This document shows, one piece after another, positions 21,201-34,097 of a stretch of DNA of 64,000 bases. The first letter of the stretch is position 1; every line of letters begins with the position of its first letter. Source of the DNA: Ascaris suum (lineage: Eukaryota; Nematoda; Chromadorea; Rhabditida; Ascarididae); NCBI GenBank assembly GCA_013433145.1, contig CM024178.1, positions 620,001 through 684,000 of the forward strand, given 5' to 3'. A model generated the notes under the pieces. The model did no database searches, was not told the DNA's origin, and saw nothing but the letters and a program-made list of their open reading frames with translations. Position numbers and translations under genes: made by a program.

Positions 21201-21813
21201 GGCATTTCGTTAATGCTCAGTACATCTTTGCTGTTAAGCTCGGAGAATGCAGTGTGTAGTTTTCGACGACTTTTTAGCAACAGTGGAACACTGCAACTTC
21301 TAGTGATGTTTAGGTTCGATTATAATATCAGGTCAGGAACATCGCCTATGGTAAGGACTTAATAATCCAGACTATGGCTACCCTGAGTGTTAATAATACA
21401 GACGGTGACTAGCTTCTGCTCAATACCACTTATTGTCGCTTTTTGCAAACAAAAAAGCCAAAGCAATCACGAACACATAGTGGGTAGCAAGTTCGCGTCA
21501 GCTGTTGTTGTAAACTCTGCCCTCAGCTGATCGACCTTTTCGATATGGGCTCAATCGTCTCTATGTGACCACTTAGATCGATGATCTCGATTCAGGCATT
21601 AAGCGTGCATTGCGGTTTAAAGGTCCGAGATCAATTAGTCGCTAATAAACTGCTAGCACATAAATATCGCCATAATACTTCTTATGCAAATTACGCTAAA
21701 TTTTACCCTAAATTTTCACATAACCCTTGATTTCTATAGAACATTTTCTTGGCTAATAAACTATCTATTCAAGGCAATTATAGAAGAAAAAAAGATAGAA
21801 ATACGATATTTAG

Positions 21814-21993
21814 ATGTTGGATATTTCAGAATGTATCGTCGTTAGCGCTAGTGGATATTTTATCGTGGAGGCAGAAATTCCTCTTAAGTTTTCATAATTG
21901 CACACTATGGATGCAAAATAATACAGCAATATCGGAAGATGAACGTAACGAGGTGGAATTATTACTCAAAAATGAAAACATCACTGCATATAA
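21814..21993 (+). CDS. NPA-like exon, divergent unit 1
   Basis: The acceptor CGATATTTAG (21813), or ATATTTCAG (21829), keeps one frame. LSFHNCTLWMQNN then AISEDERNEVELLLKNENIT aligns with GGCREILKHVVGEEKAAELKNL: the first cysteine and the E-D-E-x-x-E-x-E-L spacing are kept. It ends in phase 2 (TATAA|GTAATA); the next exon supplies G to complete lysine. Confidence 0.6.
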
Positions 21994-22586
21994 GTAATAT
22001 TTTAAATTTCTCTTCGCATCAGTAATTACTATTATTTTACTCTTATATCACCTAGTAATTCAATTATAAGTATCAAAATAAAATATCGAAAATATCATTA
22101 AATCTATTAGTTTGCTTTAATAGCACCTATGTATGGTAGTTCGTAAAATTCAACTAGATGAATATTAATGGTGGTCGAATTTCATTCATCAATCGGTCAA
22201 TACTTGAAGCGTCGAGTTGATTTTTCATTTTTACCTATGCGCCATTCACTAATTACAACATTTAATGAACAAAAATCTATATACTACGACTTCCATATAT
22301 TCCGTATATCTTAAGCTTTCTACTCTCACATACTTTTGAAATGGTTCACTACTTACTTTTTAATTCTCATCGAATTATTTTCATTATGGAAAATTCCGAC
22401 TTCTCAAAGAGAATAGCCTGCTTATTACAAGTTATTACTTTATATTTCAAAAAATAGCTCTTATTGTGAAAAATTGCACACAATTATGCATAGTCATTGA
22501 GTTTTTCACTGATAAAGCTTTCAAAATAAAACACTTTAACAATTTGTGTGAATCAACAAATGAATTATGACGATTTTTTTTTTCAG

Positions 22587-22869
22587 GAAAGCAGTATTGG
22601 CTCATGCGGAACTGGAACCGAATGCATCATTAGTGATTAATGAAACAATATCTTGTTTCAACAAATTGGCCAATATTGGCCATAAATTAGAGCGATTAAA
22701 TCGTGTACGACATAAATTTGTCCTTCGACCATTAGTACATCGACCAACCGCTCATAAAGCATACCATAGGCGTCATTACGACATCGAAAAAGTGCTCTCT
22801 CATTGGCAACTTCGTAAATTGCACTCCTATTTAGCAAAAACTGGCGATAGCGAATCGATCATAAAGGCC
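22587..22869 (+). CDS. NPA-like exon, end of unit 1 and first half of unit 2
   Basis: Phase-2 entry after a poly-T/CAG acceptor. NETISCFNKLANIGHKLERL corresponds to the second-cysteine helix. A basic but not tetrabasic linker (RPTAHKAYHRRH) follows, then DIEKVLSHWQLRKLHSYL, matching HLKWLSQEQKDELLKM with the conserved tryptophan. It ends in phase 0 at GCC|GTAGGT. Confidence 0.72.
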
Positions 22870-23816
22870 GTAGGTTTTCTTCTTATCAAAATAGATCAAA
22901 GGTTTTTTGTATTATAAATTTTATGCAAATTTCAACCGCGCATCCTTTATATAATCGCATAAATAATTTCACGTATTTGCAATTAAGATGAAATATATTT
23001 ATCGAATTTCTTAGCAAAATAAGTTTTCTATTCGCAAACTGATTGCTGAGCAAATATTAGGCGATTGTGAAAGAAAACCTTTTCGTATAAGACGATGTCA
23101 GAAAATATGCAAAATGGAAGCTTATTTCAACGATATATCAAAATATTGAACCGTTAGACAGCTGCATTTATGAGTTCGAATTCGGTTGATTTAAGTTTTA
23201 TTCAGTGGCCGACTGCAATTCAGCGATCAAGCGACCATCAGTGAAAAAATATTGTACACATTTTTCTTTAGGCGTATTTGTAACGAGAACGACTAGGCAG
23301 TGCGACATTCCTCCTGCCACTTCAACGGCGGCAAGTCAAGAGAGGGAGCTTTCTTTGCACAAAAGGGGGAACGGACTTTTTACGGAAGCTTAAACACGCC
23401 ATCGATGATTTCCTTGAAGAAACAAAAAAGTGCCTCGGAATGATCATGCGATCCGAATTCAAAGAAGTTTGCGCATCTGAGGCCTGTAAAAGTGTCTAAG
23501 CGCTACAAACCCCCGCATTCGTCAGCTTGGGGGTATAGGGCGAAAGGGAGAGGAAGGAGTAAGTTTACGGAGGAGGAGAACTCGTTGAGGCTGCATCAAA
23601 GACACATAAACTTTATGTTGTAATGTTGCGTTATAATGGAATTTTGACCTAAAATTAAGAGCGAAATTTTCACAAACAAACTTAGGTTACTGAGAGGTGA
23701 CAAATACTGTTAATATACAATTTTCGACTTATTGAAAATGTGTCAACATAGAATTTGAATAAATCTTTCAACTTTTCAAGGAAATATTTAAGTAATATCA
23801 ATTAATTTTATTACAG

Positions 23817-24000
23817 TTTCGGCATCATTTCGGCCAGTTTCCTATGACAACGCAATTGCATCTCATCGATGAATTTTTCCGTTATTCACGACCGCTTTAT
23901 AGAAGTGGCCGTCATCAAAAGCAGCGACGAGATACGCAACGTCAAACATCCAAATCTAAGCGCTCCTCTACGTCAAATAATCTGGATCACCATCCGAAAG
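23817..24000 (+). CDS. NPA-like exon, helix 2 of unit 2 and a long basic linker
   Basis: Phase 0 after TTATTACAG. FRHHFGQFPMTTQLHLIDEF aligns with ILHYYDELEGDAKKEATEHL. Instead of the first-cysteine half the exon runs into RSGRHQKQRRDTQRQTSKSK and a Ser/Asn-rich stretch, so this unit seems to have lost its C-terminal half. It exits in phase 1 (CCGAAAG|GTAATT). Confidence 0.62.
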
Positions 24001-24219
24001 GTAATTTCCATCTCTAGAGATTAATTTTTCTGATGTTTAGTCAATAACCATACCTTAATGGGGTTCTTTATTTTCATTTCACTCATAGAGATTTCATTTA
24101 AAAACCATACTGAAATAGTCATATACATCAACGTTTTCTGCAATGGGCGTCATTCGACGATTCCATTTTAAAAGTGGAAAAAGTTACTCGTGAATAGCCT
24201 TCAACTGGAAAATGACTAG

Positions 24220-24369
24220 GCAAGGGATATACTGATGGAATATTTGAATTATTTCGCTATTGAAGAATTTACAGCACTCTCAATGGTAACTGAAATCGGG
24301 CGTGAACGCCAAATGCTTCTCGAGAAAGCCAATGCATACTTACGAGGTCTCGATGGACGCACAAGAAAG
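24220..24369 (+). CDS. NPA-like exon, first half of unit 3
   Basis: After ATGACTAG the frame reads ARDILMEYLNYFAIEEFTAL, then RERQMLLEKANAYLRGLDG, matching HLKWL...YYDELEG, with phenylalanine at the tryptophan site. It exits in phase 0 at AGAAAG|GTGTTT. Entry is phase 0, which does not fit the preceding exon (phase 1), so an exon may be missing or this may be an alternative start (ATG 24235). Confidence 0.58.
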
Positions 24370-26445
24370 GTGTTTGAAATTTGTTCTTTTATAAATGGAA
24401 CTGAATTTTTCGCTATTAGGGCAAGAGGAAGCAAGGGAAGCAATTTATTCAACAATTAAATTTAAAAAAACCTATAGTTAAGTTCTATTGGTAAAACTTT
24501 AACATAGTGCACTGATCAGTAGAACACTCACGTGAATATGCAGTTTATTCATTCAGCTCTCTAAGAGAAGTTTGATTGATATACTTTATGAGGACACTGA
24601 TACATTATTTTGCAACAGATGAATTTTCGAATTAGAAATATCAGATTTTTCGGTAACCTTAGCAATAATGGTTTCACTCTCAAAAGATGTCCTCTAAAAC
24701 TGTATCGGTTGAACAATTCAGTGGGACGAGTTTCTAAGGGTATTTCTCCAAGCAGGATCGTTATGCACTCATCTATGTCCCTCTTCGGCAAAAAACTTCG
24801 ATAGCAAAACGTTCTCTCAACGTTAGATGAGATTGAATAGTAGAAGTGATTGAGAATTGTTTAGTGCTTACCATGAGGAGAATAAAAATTTAATATTCCA
24901 TTGTGGAAGTTTACCATCACTCATTGATCGAAAAATATTTTCTAACTTCTCAATTGCCATAGAAACTTTTTTTGCAAAAGAATGATTGGAAAGGTATTGA
25001 AGCAAATGATAAAAAATTAAACGCATATGCGCATCATGGCTCATTTTGCTTCGTATACTATCTCGAGTCCCACGATAAAATGTCTCTAATGAGAATGGGC
25101 ATCTGATGATCTAAGGTTTTGGTTCTTAAAATATTTTTAAACCATTTAAGTATTTTTTCCCGAGGTTCCTTAAAAATAAACTCGACCATCTTCTTGCGGA
25201 AATATGTTTTGATGTTCAACTCTCTGGATAGATGATCCAGTAAGCACCGGATGAAAAGAATGCCACCGACAAGGTCAAATTTTTCCGGCTCACTATGCTT
25301 GCAAACTTCGAAGTTAATTACTAGTTTTGACTAATTAATTAACAAAATTTTGTCTTGCATAGCTGACAAAAACTTTTCAAAAGCCAAGTGAATGGCACAT
25401 TTTTGCTCGTAGTAAATGGTCTTTGAAGGATTGTTTTGTCTTTGATCTATTGTACATAATTGATTACTTACTGCCTAGAGAAGCAAACCTTCGGAAAACG
25501 ATGTAGCGATATATTAAAGAAGTTCTAAATGAGCTAATTCTTATTCATTCAGATGAGCTTCTTTTCCATCTTTTGCTGGTCGCTGGGATGAATCTATCGA
25601 TAGACCATTACCTTATAACCTTGCTAAATTTCTTCTTGGGGACATTAAACTCTTGACAGCTCCACAAAACTCAGATATGGAGCTCTTTGTACGCTATCAG
25701 CTTTTGGTATTTTGATGAAACCTGAATGAGGAATTTCCGCGTTCGGCCAGATGCCCGAATGTTTGCAGCAAAGTGTTCTTCTGAGGCCTTTCATGGCACA
25801 TTATTTTTGTGGCTCATCTAGATCTTCTATGGATATCGCCAGTTTTTAATAATGGGCAAGGTTGTTATGCGCGACAACTAATTTGAGAGAGAGAATCGGA
25901 GCGGGTATTATTAGGTGAGTTTTTAGGCTGAATTTTTCCTAATCCCCGATGAAGATCAAGGAAAGTGTTTTAATGAAAACGTTAGTTATTATTAGTTCTA
26001 AGTTGGACGCTGAGCGCTACGCGGCGATTTCCCCATCCTGGAGCAGAATGCATAAAATCGGGCCCTACGAGCAACCAATACTAATACGCTAGTCTGTTCA
26101 CAACAATTGGCCCAGTCAACTCTGACTGTCGAGCAATTAGGAGATGAATCAACTCGGCCTGAAAACTTTAAAATTTTGGCCCACTATCATTTAATTGTTG
26201 ATAATTGACTGGCCGTGTGCTACGAAAATGAGCCACACGTTTAAATTAAATATTTATATGAAGCCTGTTGGTTTAGGCACACGATATTGGAGTTCAGTAG
26301 CCATGAACTAGTTTTTTCATACATGAGAAACATAGGAAAAATTAAATTTACTTCACACTTAGTAAGATGAGCAATCGTTAGGCGAAGAATGATAAAAATT
26401 GCCGAATGAAAACAAATGGCTTGAGTGAAACCTTCGAGCTTTCAG
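24370..26445 (+). other. Intron of the NPA-EGF gene
   Basis: Two kb, AT-rich, nothing recognised on either strand apart from short random frames. Confidence 0.4.
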
Positions 26446-26622
26446 AAAACGGAACAATTGATTGCTCTTTGCGCCCGTTTAGCAGATGAAATACTTGGCG
26501 ATGAGAATACTCTAAGTCTCCGGGGAACGTATAAAGTTGGCGCAACGGATACCGACATTGAAAAAAGACTCGGCGAAGCTATTTCAAAACTTGAAAAAAA
26601 GTACAAGCAAGCAAACGACCAG
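26446..26622 (+). CDS. NPA-like exon, first-cysteine half of unit 3
   Basis: Phase 0 after GAGCTTTCAG. KTEQLIALCARLADEILGDE continues into TYKVGATDTDIEKRLGEAI. The cysteine, the G-(E/D)-E turn and the G-A-(S/T)-x-x-(E/D) turn line up with the array unit. It ends in phase 0 at GACCAG|GTAATA. Length 59 codons. Confidence 0.78.
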
Positions 26623-27331
26623 GTAATATTTCCACTGCTTCGTTTCTGTGCCCAAAAATTTAGTTTTGCACAGATCGCAAATCTTACCACTTTATTTGAT
26701 TTAATGCTTTTGAATCGTTAGAGCATCCGTCTAGCAAAGATTGATCTACGCCTTTAACTACTTGTTCAGCGGTATCCAATAGGCCATCGATAATATATTC
26801 GAGGAAGCTCGCAGTTATAATGAAAGAAAAATGATCTGTTATGCCGACATTGAAATATATGCGTGAACCTCGGATCATTTAAAGAGGCGTATTGACATTC
26901 CGTTTTGCAATTCATTCATTCGATTAAATAATTCAAAAAACTTCCAACAAATATGAAAACATATCCAATCATGGGATTCATAATTTTAGTGATTCGCTAA
27001 ATTCTTAACGAAAAGATTGATCTTTTTATGAGGCAAAATGAGCGCGAAATTGGCTAGCTTTAGCTGTCAATAACTTTAACCAAAATGTTGGATGAATATG
27101 AAGGCGGATATAGGAGGCTATCTGATCACTTACGTTATATGTATTCATTGAACTTGCAACTCCTCTTCAGTGATTGCCAATACTGCCACATTAAAGAAGT
27201 GGTTTGCTTGCTTAGACAAATTGATAGCTGCGCTGATGCCTCTTACGACGATTACGAATGGAAGCTTTGCTTAAGACGTTTCCCTCTATAGTGTTCGACT
27301 AGGAACTTAGTAGTATCTAATGATTTTTCAG

Positions 27332-27439
27332 GTGGCATCAACCTGTCGACTTGTTTTCGGATTCCGTAATCGATTTTCACGTGAAATCAACAATAGCTTT
27401 CTCAATGAAACCTATCTCTATTGGCTCAACGTTAATGAG
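27332..27439 (+). CDS. NPA-like exon, second cysteine of unit 3 and start of unit 4
   Basis: VASTCRLVFGFRNRFSREIN aligns with GPACKKIFG and its linker. The tetrabasic site is replaced by FRNRFSR. NETYLYWLNVNE then begins the next unit with its tryptophan. Phase 0 in and out; the donor GAG|GTTCTA is weak. Confidence 0.72.
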
Positions 27440-27646
27440 GTTCTAATTTCCTGCACTGCTGTAAATTTGCATTTCAAAGCAAACAACTGCATCGCATCTC
27501 TGCATCTATCGACATAAAAATGGATAAACAAATAAACATTGTGAATAAATAAATAAATGCTCACATGTACGTATGTGCATAGTATTCCCTTTATATCATG
27601 GTTTCCTAAAATAAATTCTATGGCATTTCCTAAATATTTCTCAGTC

Positions 27647-27818
<172 letters not shown>

Positions 27819-28159
27819 CATCTTTTCTGTCACTCAAAATAAATTCCCTGCTACATTTGCTTACGAACTTTCTTAATCCAGATGCTTACAGCGAATTATG
27901 TTTTGCTAACGTAGTGAGAGCAAACCGACTGATGCATATTCACACTTGATGCAGTTTGCATATGGCAGAGTGTCTTATCGTGGAATGCACCTAACTATCT
28001 TGAATTTTTTGCTCTTGTTAAAACAACTCAATATTTCTCCTTCTTTAAGTTATAAATTTAATATACGTGCTGTTTTCATCTTGATATGGGAGGCGGAGGG
28101 AGGAGGGGAATTCTGAAAATGGTTCCTTTGCGACTAGAGTCAACCACTTTAAGCGCCTA

Positions 28160-28513
28160 CTACGCCATCAAATTAATGAACAATAATGCACGTAAGAAAA
28201 TTGAACTTTTTAAATATTGATATTGCGATGAAAATATTGACAGAATATAAGTTTCATTCGGTACTGCAGAATCGCAACAAGGTCGTTTTTTTCGATGTGC
28301 TTTTTGCATTTTTTTTTCCGTAACATCGACGTTAACATCGAAACCTCTTATTGCTTTATTAGCATATCCGCCTTCTATTTGTGCTAGTGAGGTCAGCGAT
28401 GCGTTAACAAAATTATTTGCAATATTTACGCTTAAGAATGAGTCGGAAACACTATAAAATAGGCGCTGAATAGCTGACCCGTTCATTTCTTTGCCTCTAT
28501 CCTCACTATACAT
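28160..28513 (-). CDS. Hypothetical 117-codon open frame, antisense in an intron
   Basis: ATG at 28513, stop at 28160. The middle part (NIANNFVNASLTSLAQIEGG, and a KKMQKAHRKKRPCC patch) has a protein-like composition, unusual for an intron at 30% GC. I see no homology, signal peptide or splice context. It may be chance. Confidence 0.25.
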   Translation of the reverse strand: MYSEDRGKEMNGSAIQRLFYSVSDSFLSVNIANNFVNASLTSLAQIEGGYANKAIRGFDVNVDVTEKKMQKAHRKKRPCCDSAVPNETYILSIFSSQYQYLKSSIFLRALLFINLMA

Positions 28514-29085
28514 CGAGACGAATTTTGCGCATAGAGACTTATAAAACTTTTTTTTGCCTCATCCAACTTCCATCGGCACTACTTGTTTTACGGTTTACTG
28601 CGATGCCCGATGAAATTTACGGCTGTAATACCTTGATGCTTTCATAGCTTGATGACACACTTTTCATACCAAAGGTGGTACATATTCGAAAACGGAGACG
28701 ATGTGACAAGTCCTGTTTTCGTGAAGGAAGCGGGCAGAAAGGAGATAGAGGGGGAGGTATCGTTTCAAATTCTACCAACGACCACCTTTCACTAGCCGAA
28801 TAAAACGTTTAGTTTAGTAGGTTGTTGAAGGATATTTTGTTCGGCAGATGTTTAGTTGGAGCCGAATTTCCATTCGAAGCAGGTGCCCTTTAAAAATTTC
28901 AAGCAGTACCTGACCAAAGTTTTGAATCAGAATCAAAAAAAATAAATAACGCTGTTAAGAGTTAATTCCTACTTTCAAAAGCTTATCGAAGCCAAATCTG
29001 ACGATCGGTCGACGATTTTTTCACGATCCTATTATTGCTCGATTATTCTCATAATTGCGTGTACTCGATAATGGCATTATTTTAG

Positions 29086-29198
29086 ACCGATGAAATCGAG
29101 AGGATGCGAGACACTGGAGCGTCCGAACCGGAAGTTCTAGTAAAGCTGTCCGATTTTTATTCGCGTTTAAATAGTACGATGCAGAGAAATGTCTCTGC
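29086..29198 (+). CDS. NPA-like exon, helices 1-2 of unit 4
   Basis: Phase 0 after ATTATTTTAG. TDEIERMRDTGASEPEVLVK then SDFYSRLNSTMQRNVS aligns with QEQKDELLKMKKDGKAKKEL and YYDELEGDAKKEA. It exits in phase 2 at a strong donor, TCTGC|GTAAGT. Confidence 0.78.
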
Positions 29199-30621
29199 GT
29201 AAGTTTTTCATATACTTAAAGAAAAATTTCTCGATCTTTTATATTGTTTCATCATTATACTCGTGCTTTTCTTCAAAGGAGTTTTAAACATGGCAGGTAC
29301 TAAAAACATTCTGATCCTTCAAAGTTTGATGGTATACCATCCTGATCGAAATGTTTTGTAACCCAACTGTTTAATATTTCCTTCTCTTAGGTTCCTATAA
29401 ACTTTAATTTGTTCATTATTAGCGTTGTGCAGAAAACGGTCCATTATGATGATTTTTTTAAGGAGCAATGAAAGGGAAGAGGTCAAAGTAAATCAAAACT
29501 TAAAAAAACCTACTAGTGGATTTTCGTCGAGAAAGAATTCTCAGTTAGGGACCGCCCATTTTCCTTGAAAATTATTCATTATTCTAGAAGGTAGCTGAGG
29601 GTTTTTTTTTTGAAGAATAGGGAAAATAGAGGCTCTTTGAAATCATTACGATACAAAGAATGCAAAGAAATGGAATAATAATATGTGGAAATGCACAAAA
29701 GAAATGTTTATATTGTTTTTCTACATCATACAAATAAGGAACAGAATAATGCGTCATAGATGATGAGTTTCTAACATCCAACATCAAACTGAAGTCTATC
29801 CCTATGCGTAATGTTTCGTAGGTGACCAAGTAACGTCGTTTGATTTGTTTACTCGAATTAAAATTAAACAGTAATGATATAAGACGATGCGCTAAAATTA
29901 TTTAGCTTCGTCGGGAAATTTTTTCAAAGCGAAAAGTGAATAACGAAAGGAATTGGATACGTAAGTGCCCGAACCTCAACTTTGTTCAACAACTACATTG
30001 TAGATCCCTCATTCGGTTCTTTAAAAAGAAAAAGTGAAATTATTTAGCAAGCAGCAATATCGTTGTCTTATTGTAAGCCAATCTGATCGCTTACCACCGG
30101 AAATAGCAAAAAAAAAATCCACATAAGAGAATGGACGTTTACTATGTTATTGTTTGAGCAGTGCAGCAACAGTTCATTCTTTTATACACTGAAAGATACT
30201 TTTATTTCAGTACTCAAAACTGATAAAACATGAAAAAGTTGGGAACATGTGAACCTAAAGAAAGATAGGAGAATAAACGACGGGAAACAACAACAAACAA
30301 AAAAAAAGAAAAATTTTTGCAAAGTGACATTACGAGCGAATGAACATATATCTCCCTCATATTATTTTGGCGAAATTAGTAGAACTTCATTGATCCAGAA
30401 TTAAAGTATAATGCCCAACATCTATCCCTTTTCCTCCTTCCCAGGTGACTTCAGTTTACAGGATTCTTTCCCACATCTCTCTAATTATTACGAATTTGTA
30501 ATTTTGCTGCAAAAAGTTTTTGACTTTCTTAGGCAGTTTAGTTAATCGTTTGGACAGGTCATTGTTACTCCGTCGAAATTGCGCCACTTGAAAATTATAA
30601 AATAAATATGTTAATTTCTAG

Positions 30622-30874
30622 TGAGCTAATGCCATTTTGTAACGAATATGTGAAACGGGTCGTTGGCGAACAGGGCTTCAAAGAGTTGCGATCTGTGCAT
30701 GAAGAATCGATGAGCATTGAACAACTCACCAAGAAATATGCAGAACTCATTGACGCACTCACTAGTGAGCAACAACGATTAAATGCCGAACGCGTAGGCT
30801 TGTTCTGCAAGAAAATCTATCGCCTAACCAAATTCGACCCAACCTATCTCACCACTTGGCTGACGGTTGAAGAG
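30622..30874 (+). CDS. NPA-like exon, C-terminal half of unit 4 and start of unit 5
   Basis: Phase-2 entry after TAATTTCTAG. ELMPFCNEYVKRVVGEQGFK, then LRSVHEESMSIEQLTKKYAE, then RVGLFCKKIYRLTKFDPTYL and TTWLTVEE. Both cysteines, the VVGE(Q/E) turn and the next unit's tryptophan are present. The linker between units is only about 8 residues, with no tetrabasic site. It ends in phase 0 at GAAGAG|GTGAGT. This is the clearest NPA exon of the second gene. Confidence 0.88.
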
Positions 30875-31870
30875 GTGAGTGTATAAATATTCATTCAAGC
30901 TATTTGTATAGTCAAAATTATAAGTTCGAAAAAAAATTCATAACTAAACGTTCCGAGATGAAACTCAACTAAATACTGGATGCCCTACTTTTAAGTAATA
31001 TTATAATAATGTTTGAGAATATTTTTGATGGCATTCACAGCCGTAAAAAATTATAAACTATTTATGGTAATTCTATGATGCAAGACTGAATAATCTTCAA
31101 AACTGTGTCCTTTAGTCGGTGAGGTAAGCCATCGTTGATTCATTATGCATCCAAATCTCTGCTGTTGACTTTAATGATAATTTTCGACAGCAGTTATATA
31201 TTTTTACGTCATAGTTTTTATTGGCTCTACATGTTCACAACAAAATTTTCCTCTTTTTTCACGCCTATATTCCGTTTTAAGCTTAAGCTTTTAGCTTCAT
31301 TTTAAGGGCTAAAAAATGCGCTTACATTTCGCGCACGTTTATTTAAAATCCAAAATGGCGTTAAGGTTTAGCTCGTGTTTTTCTAAAATTTTAATCATTC
31401 ATTCATAATCTATCAATGAACTCACATTCGTGTAGAAGTTTTATAGATCTGGAATAGATTTAGGCCAAGCTTGAGGCGAATCGTTCTGATGGTGGCTTTA
31501 GAGGCGGTGACATAGGTAATAAATCGGTTAATCGCATATTACCATCAATAGCACACAAAGATGTCATATCCAACCAACGAATGATGCTTCTTGGTGATTC
31601 CTTGCTCAATCATGGGATTAGCAAAAATCTCGCACCAAAGATGTCACCTTTCAAACTAAGATTGAACAACAACGCATTGCAAGATGCTATCATTTGAATG
31701 AGGACACGATGCCGCATAGAATTTAACTGCTATTTTAATGAATTCTTTACAGGATAAAGAAGGATGTCTTGCTTGTTGAGACCTATAGGAGGATGTTGTG
31801 TTTGTCGTTGATCTTTGTTTCATTGCTCATATGAAGAAGGTGGATGTTTAATACTCTTTCAAGGTTACAG

Positions 31871-32047
31871 AAGCGTGAACTACAATATATGATTCAAGAT
31901 CCAGACATTAATGACCAAGCTGTCTATGACCGTCTCTTTGAGTTTTACAAGAGTACTGAAGGAGAAAAGAGGAATGATGCGAAAGAGATCATAGAGTCGG
32001 GATGCAAGTGGTTCATCTCTCATATGCTTGGCGAAGATATTGCCGAT
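31871..32047 (+). CDS. NPA-like exon, helices 1-3 of unit 5
   Basis: Phase 0 after GGTTACAG. KRELQYMIQDPDINDQAVYD, then RLFEFYKSTEGEKRNDAKEI, then ESGCKWFISHMLGEDIAD: a direct match to DELLKMKKDG..., YYDELEGDAKKEA and GGCREILKHVVGEE. The donor GCCGAT|GTAAGT is strong. Confidence 0.85.
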
Positions 32048-33987
32048 GTAAGTTTACAATGACCATCTTCCTTTTTATACATAGTACGTTAGGAAATAGT
32101 CCTCTATAGGCAATGATTATCATCTTGATCAGCACTTCTTTTCAAGCAGTATGCAAGATAAAAAAGAATAAGAATAATTTTATTCAAAATAGGAAAAAGG
32201 GGATTTCCTACTGTTTAAGCAATTCATTTTCCTGTCCTAATAAATATTGGGTCCCGCAACGAAATGTATTATTGTAAGAGATTTATATGTTAGACTAAAT
32301 ACTTGTAATGTATCCTGATTTAGTAATTCGGAGCACTCCGCTAATTCCTTTTAGAAAAGAAATAATCATATGAGGAGAATAAGTGGCGTAGATCATTTTA
32401 TCTACCCATATAGATTATGCTTGTTTGTAATGATTTGTAGATAATAATCTACAAATGTAGATTATATTCTTATGCACTATGAATAATTCTAAGCTCCAAA
32501 TTATTTATGCATTCATTTTGAAATTATAAATTATAATACATAAATTGTCAATCTTTGCAATCACCCCTCTTTTTTGGATAATTTAATTATTCAACTCGTG
32601 AATTTTATCTGCGGATTCAAACGCAATCTATCTTTTTTTTTTCAGGCAATTGGTTAACTCTATCATTTCCTTTTTTAAACAACAGGTAGTAAATGCTTGC
32701 GTATAGGTTTAACGAACACAGGTTTAAACTATAGGTTTAATCAGCACCAGAAACGCTTATACACATTAGTTCGAAATGACGACGCTAATTTAAAACTGTT
32801 AACAAGTGGAAAGACGCATCGGTGTTCATACGATGAACGCCTATGCAGTTTAACTAGCCACACTAGTCAATTTCGAAAAAATCAAAATGGCAATATAACA
32901 AAGCACAACAACACCTTTTCGCATGCATTCGACTAACCTGCCAAACTTCTGCTGAGAATTCGTAAGTGAAAATTCTATAACACCTTAAAAGATTCATTGC
33001 GCAATCGAAGATGGGAAAACAAAAACAAAAAATCTGAAACGCACCATAACATATATGTCATTTCGATCAGTTTGCGTTAGTTCATTTCAGTATTTCATCT
33101 CTCAGTTAAATATCATATCCTATTGATGTAAAGAGAAATGTGCATCTTAAACGCAAGCACGAGGAATCTATGATGTGGTTTTACAAGTTTGGCAAAAAAT
33201 CGCATAAGAAATAATAAAGCATATTCCTGAAAGTTTCCGATTTCATAAAAATCAAGAAAAAATCTAACAAACCCTTGAGTAAGTGAAAAATATGCATCAT
33301 ACTAGTATGTTTTATATTTCAATCTAGTGAATATGAAATAGACAAAACTTGACAATGCGCTTTCTATTGGGTTGGCTGCTGGAAAGAAATTCCTAGCAAA
33401 ACGTATCAGTCCCAATCGCTAGCAGCATAAGCATGACTCGCAGGTTTCATACGACCTCAAGAAGGAAAGCAGAGTGAGCTGAATGAGGATAAGATGAATT
33501 TCTGGATTTCATCAAATTTCATTCATGTAGCTTCTTTCGTTTCCTAGTTGGAACCGCCAGACAGATTGCTAAAGATAATATGCATCCTTCCTTGCATGAC
33601 ACTATCACAAAAATTAGCAAATGTTCATGAAATGGCATCAACAAATCGACGAAGAATAATCATGGTAGCCACTAATGAAGCGCTGATGAATTAATGAGTT
33701 GTTATCCGATCCTTTTTAGGTTGAACGAAACGTCCGGACAAAGTCCCATAAACGGTTCACTTTTTCCCTATACGACCCTTTAAAAAATGCATGCCGTTTT
33801 CTCCTACCTTCGAATATCTATAACTACCTGCGATGTCAATTAAAGACTTGCTGTATATATGTTGTTATAGCCTTAGTGGTTCGCCGTATATGTACACAGT
33901 GTGATTCCCAGATTCTAGACAGGGAAACAAGCTGATACACATATACAGATACTGTTTCTCATTTATAGCATAAGTTTGCCGTTTCAG
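32048..33987 (+). other. Intron of the NPA-EGF gene
   Basis: AT-rich. A small inverted repeat (ATTTGTAGAT / ATCTACAAAT) lies near 32434-32456. No gene recognised. Confidence 0.4.
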
Positions 33988-34097
33988 AGGATTGAAGATC
34001 AACGGCTAAGCGGTAATTTCAGTGCGCAAGTGTTGAGTGCAACACTCGCGAAGCATGTTAGTGAAATCGAGAACGAAAAGCAGCGAATAAAGACACA
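33988..34097 (+). CDS. NPA-like exon, helix 4 of unit 5
   Basis: Phase 0 after GCCGTTTCAG. RIEDQRLSGNFSAQVLSATL then AKHVSEIENEKQRIKT corresponds to ELKNLKDSGASKEELKAKVEE and AVTDEEKKQYI. It exits in phase 2 (ACACA|GTGAGT), which fits the EGF exon at 34935. Confidence 0.78.
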
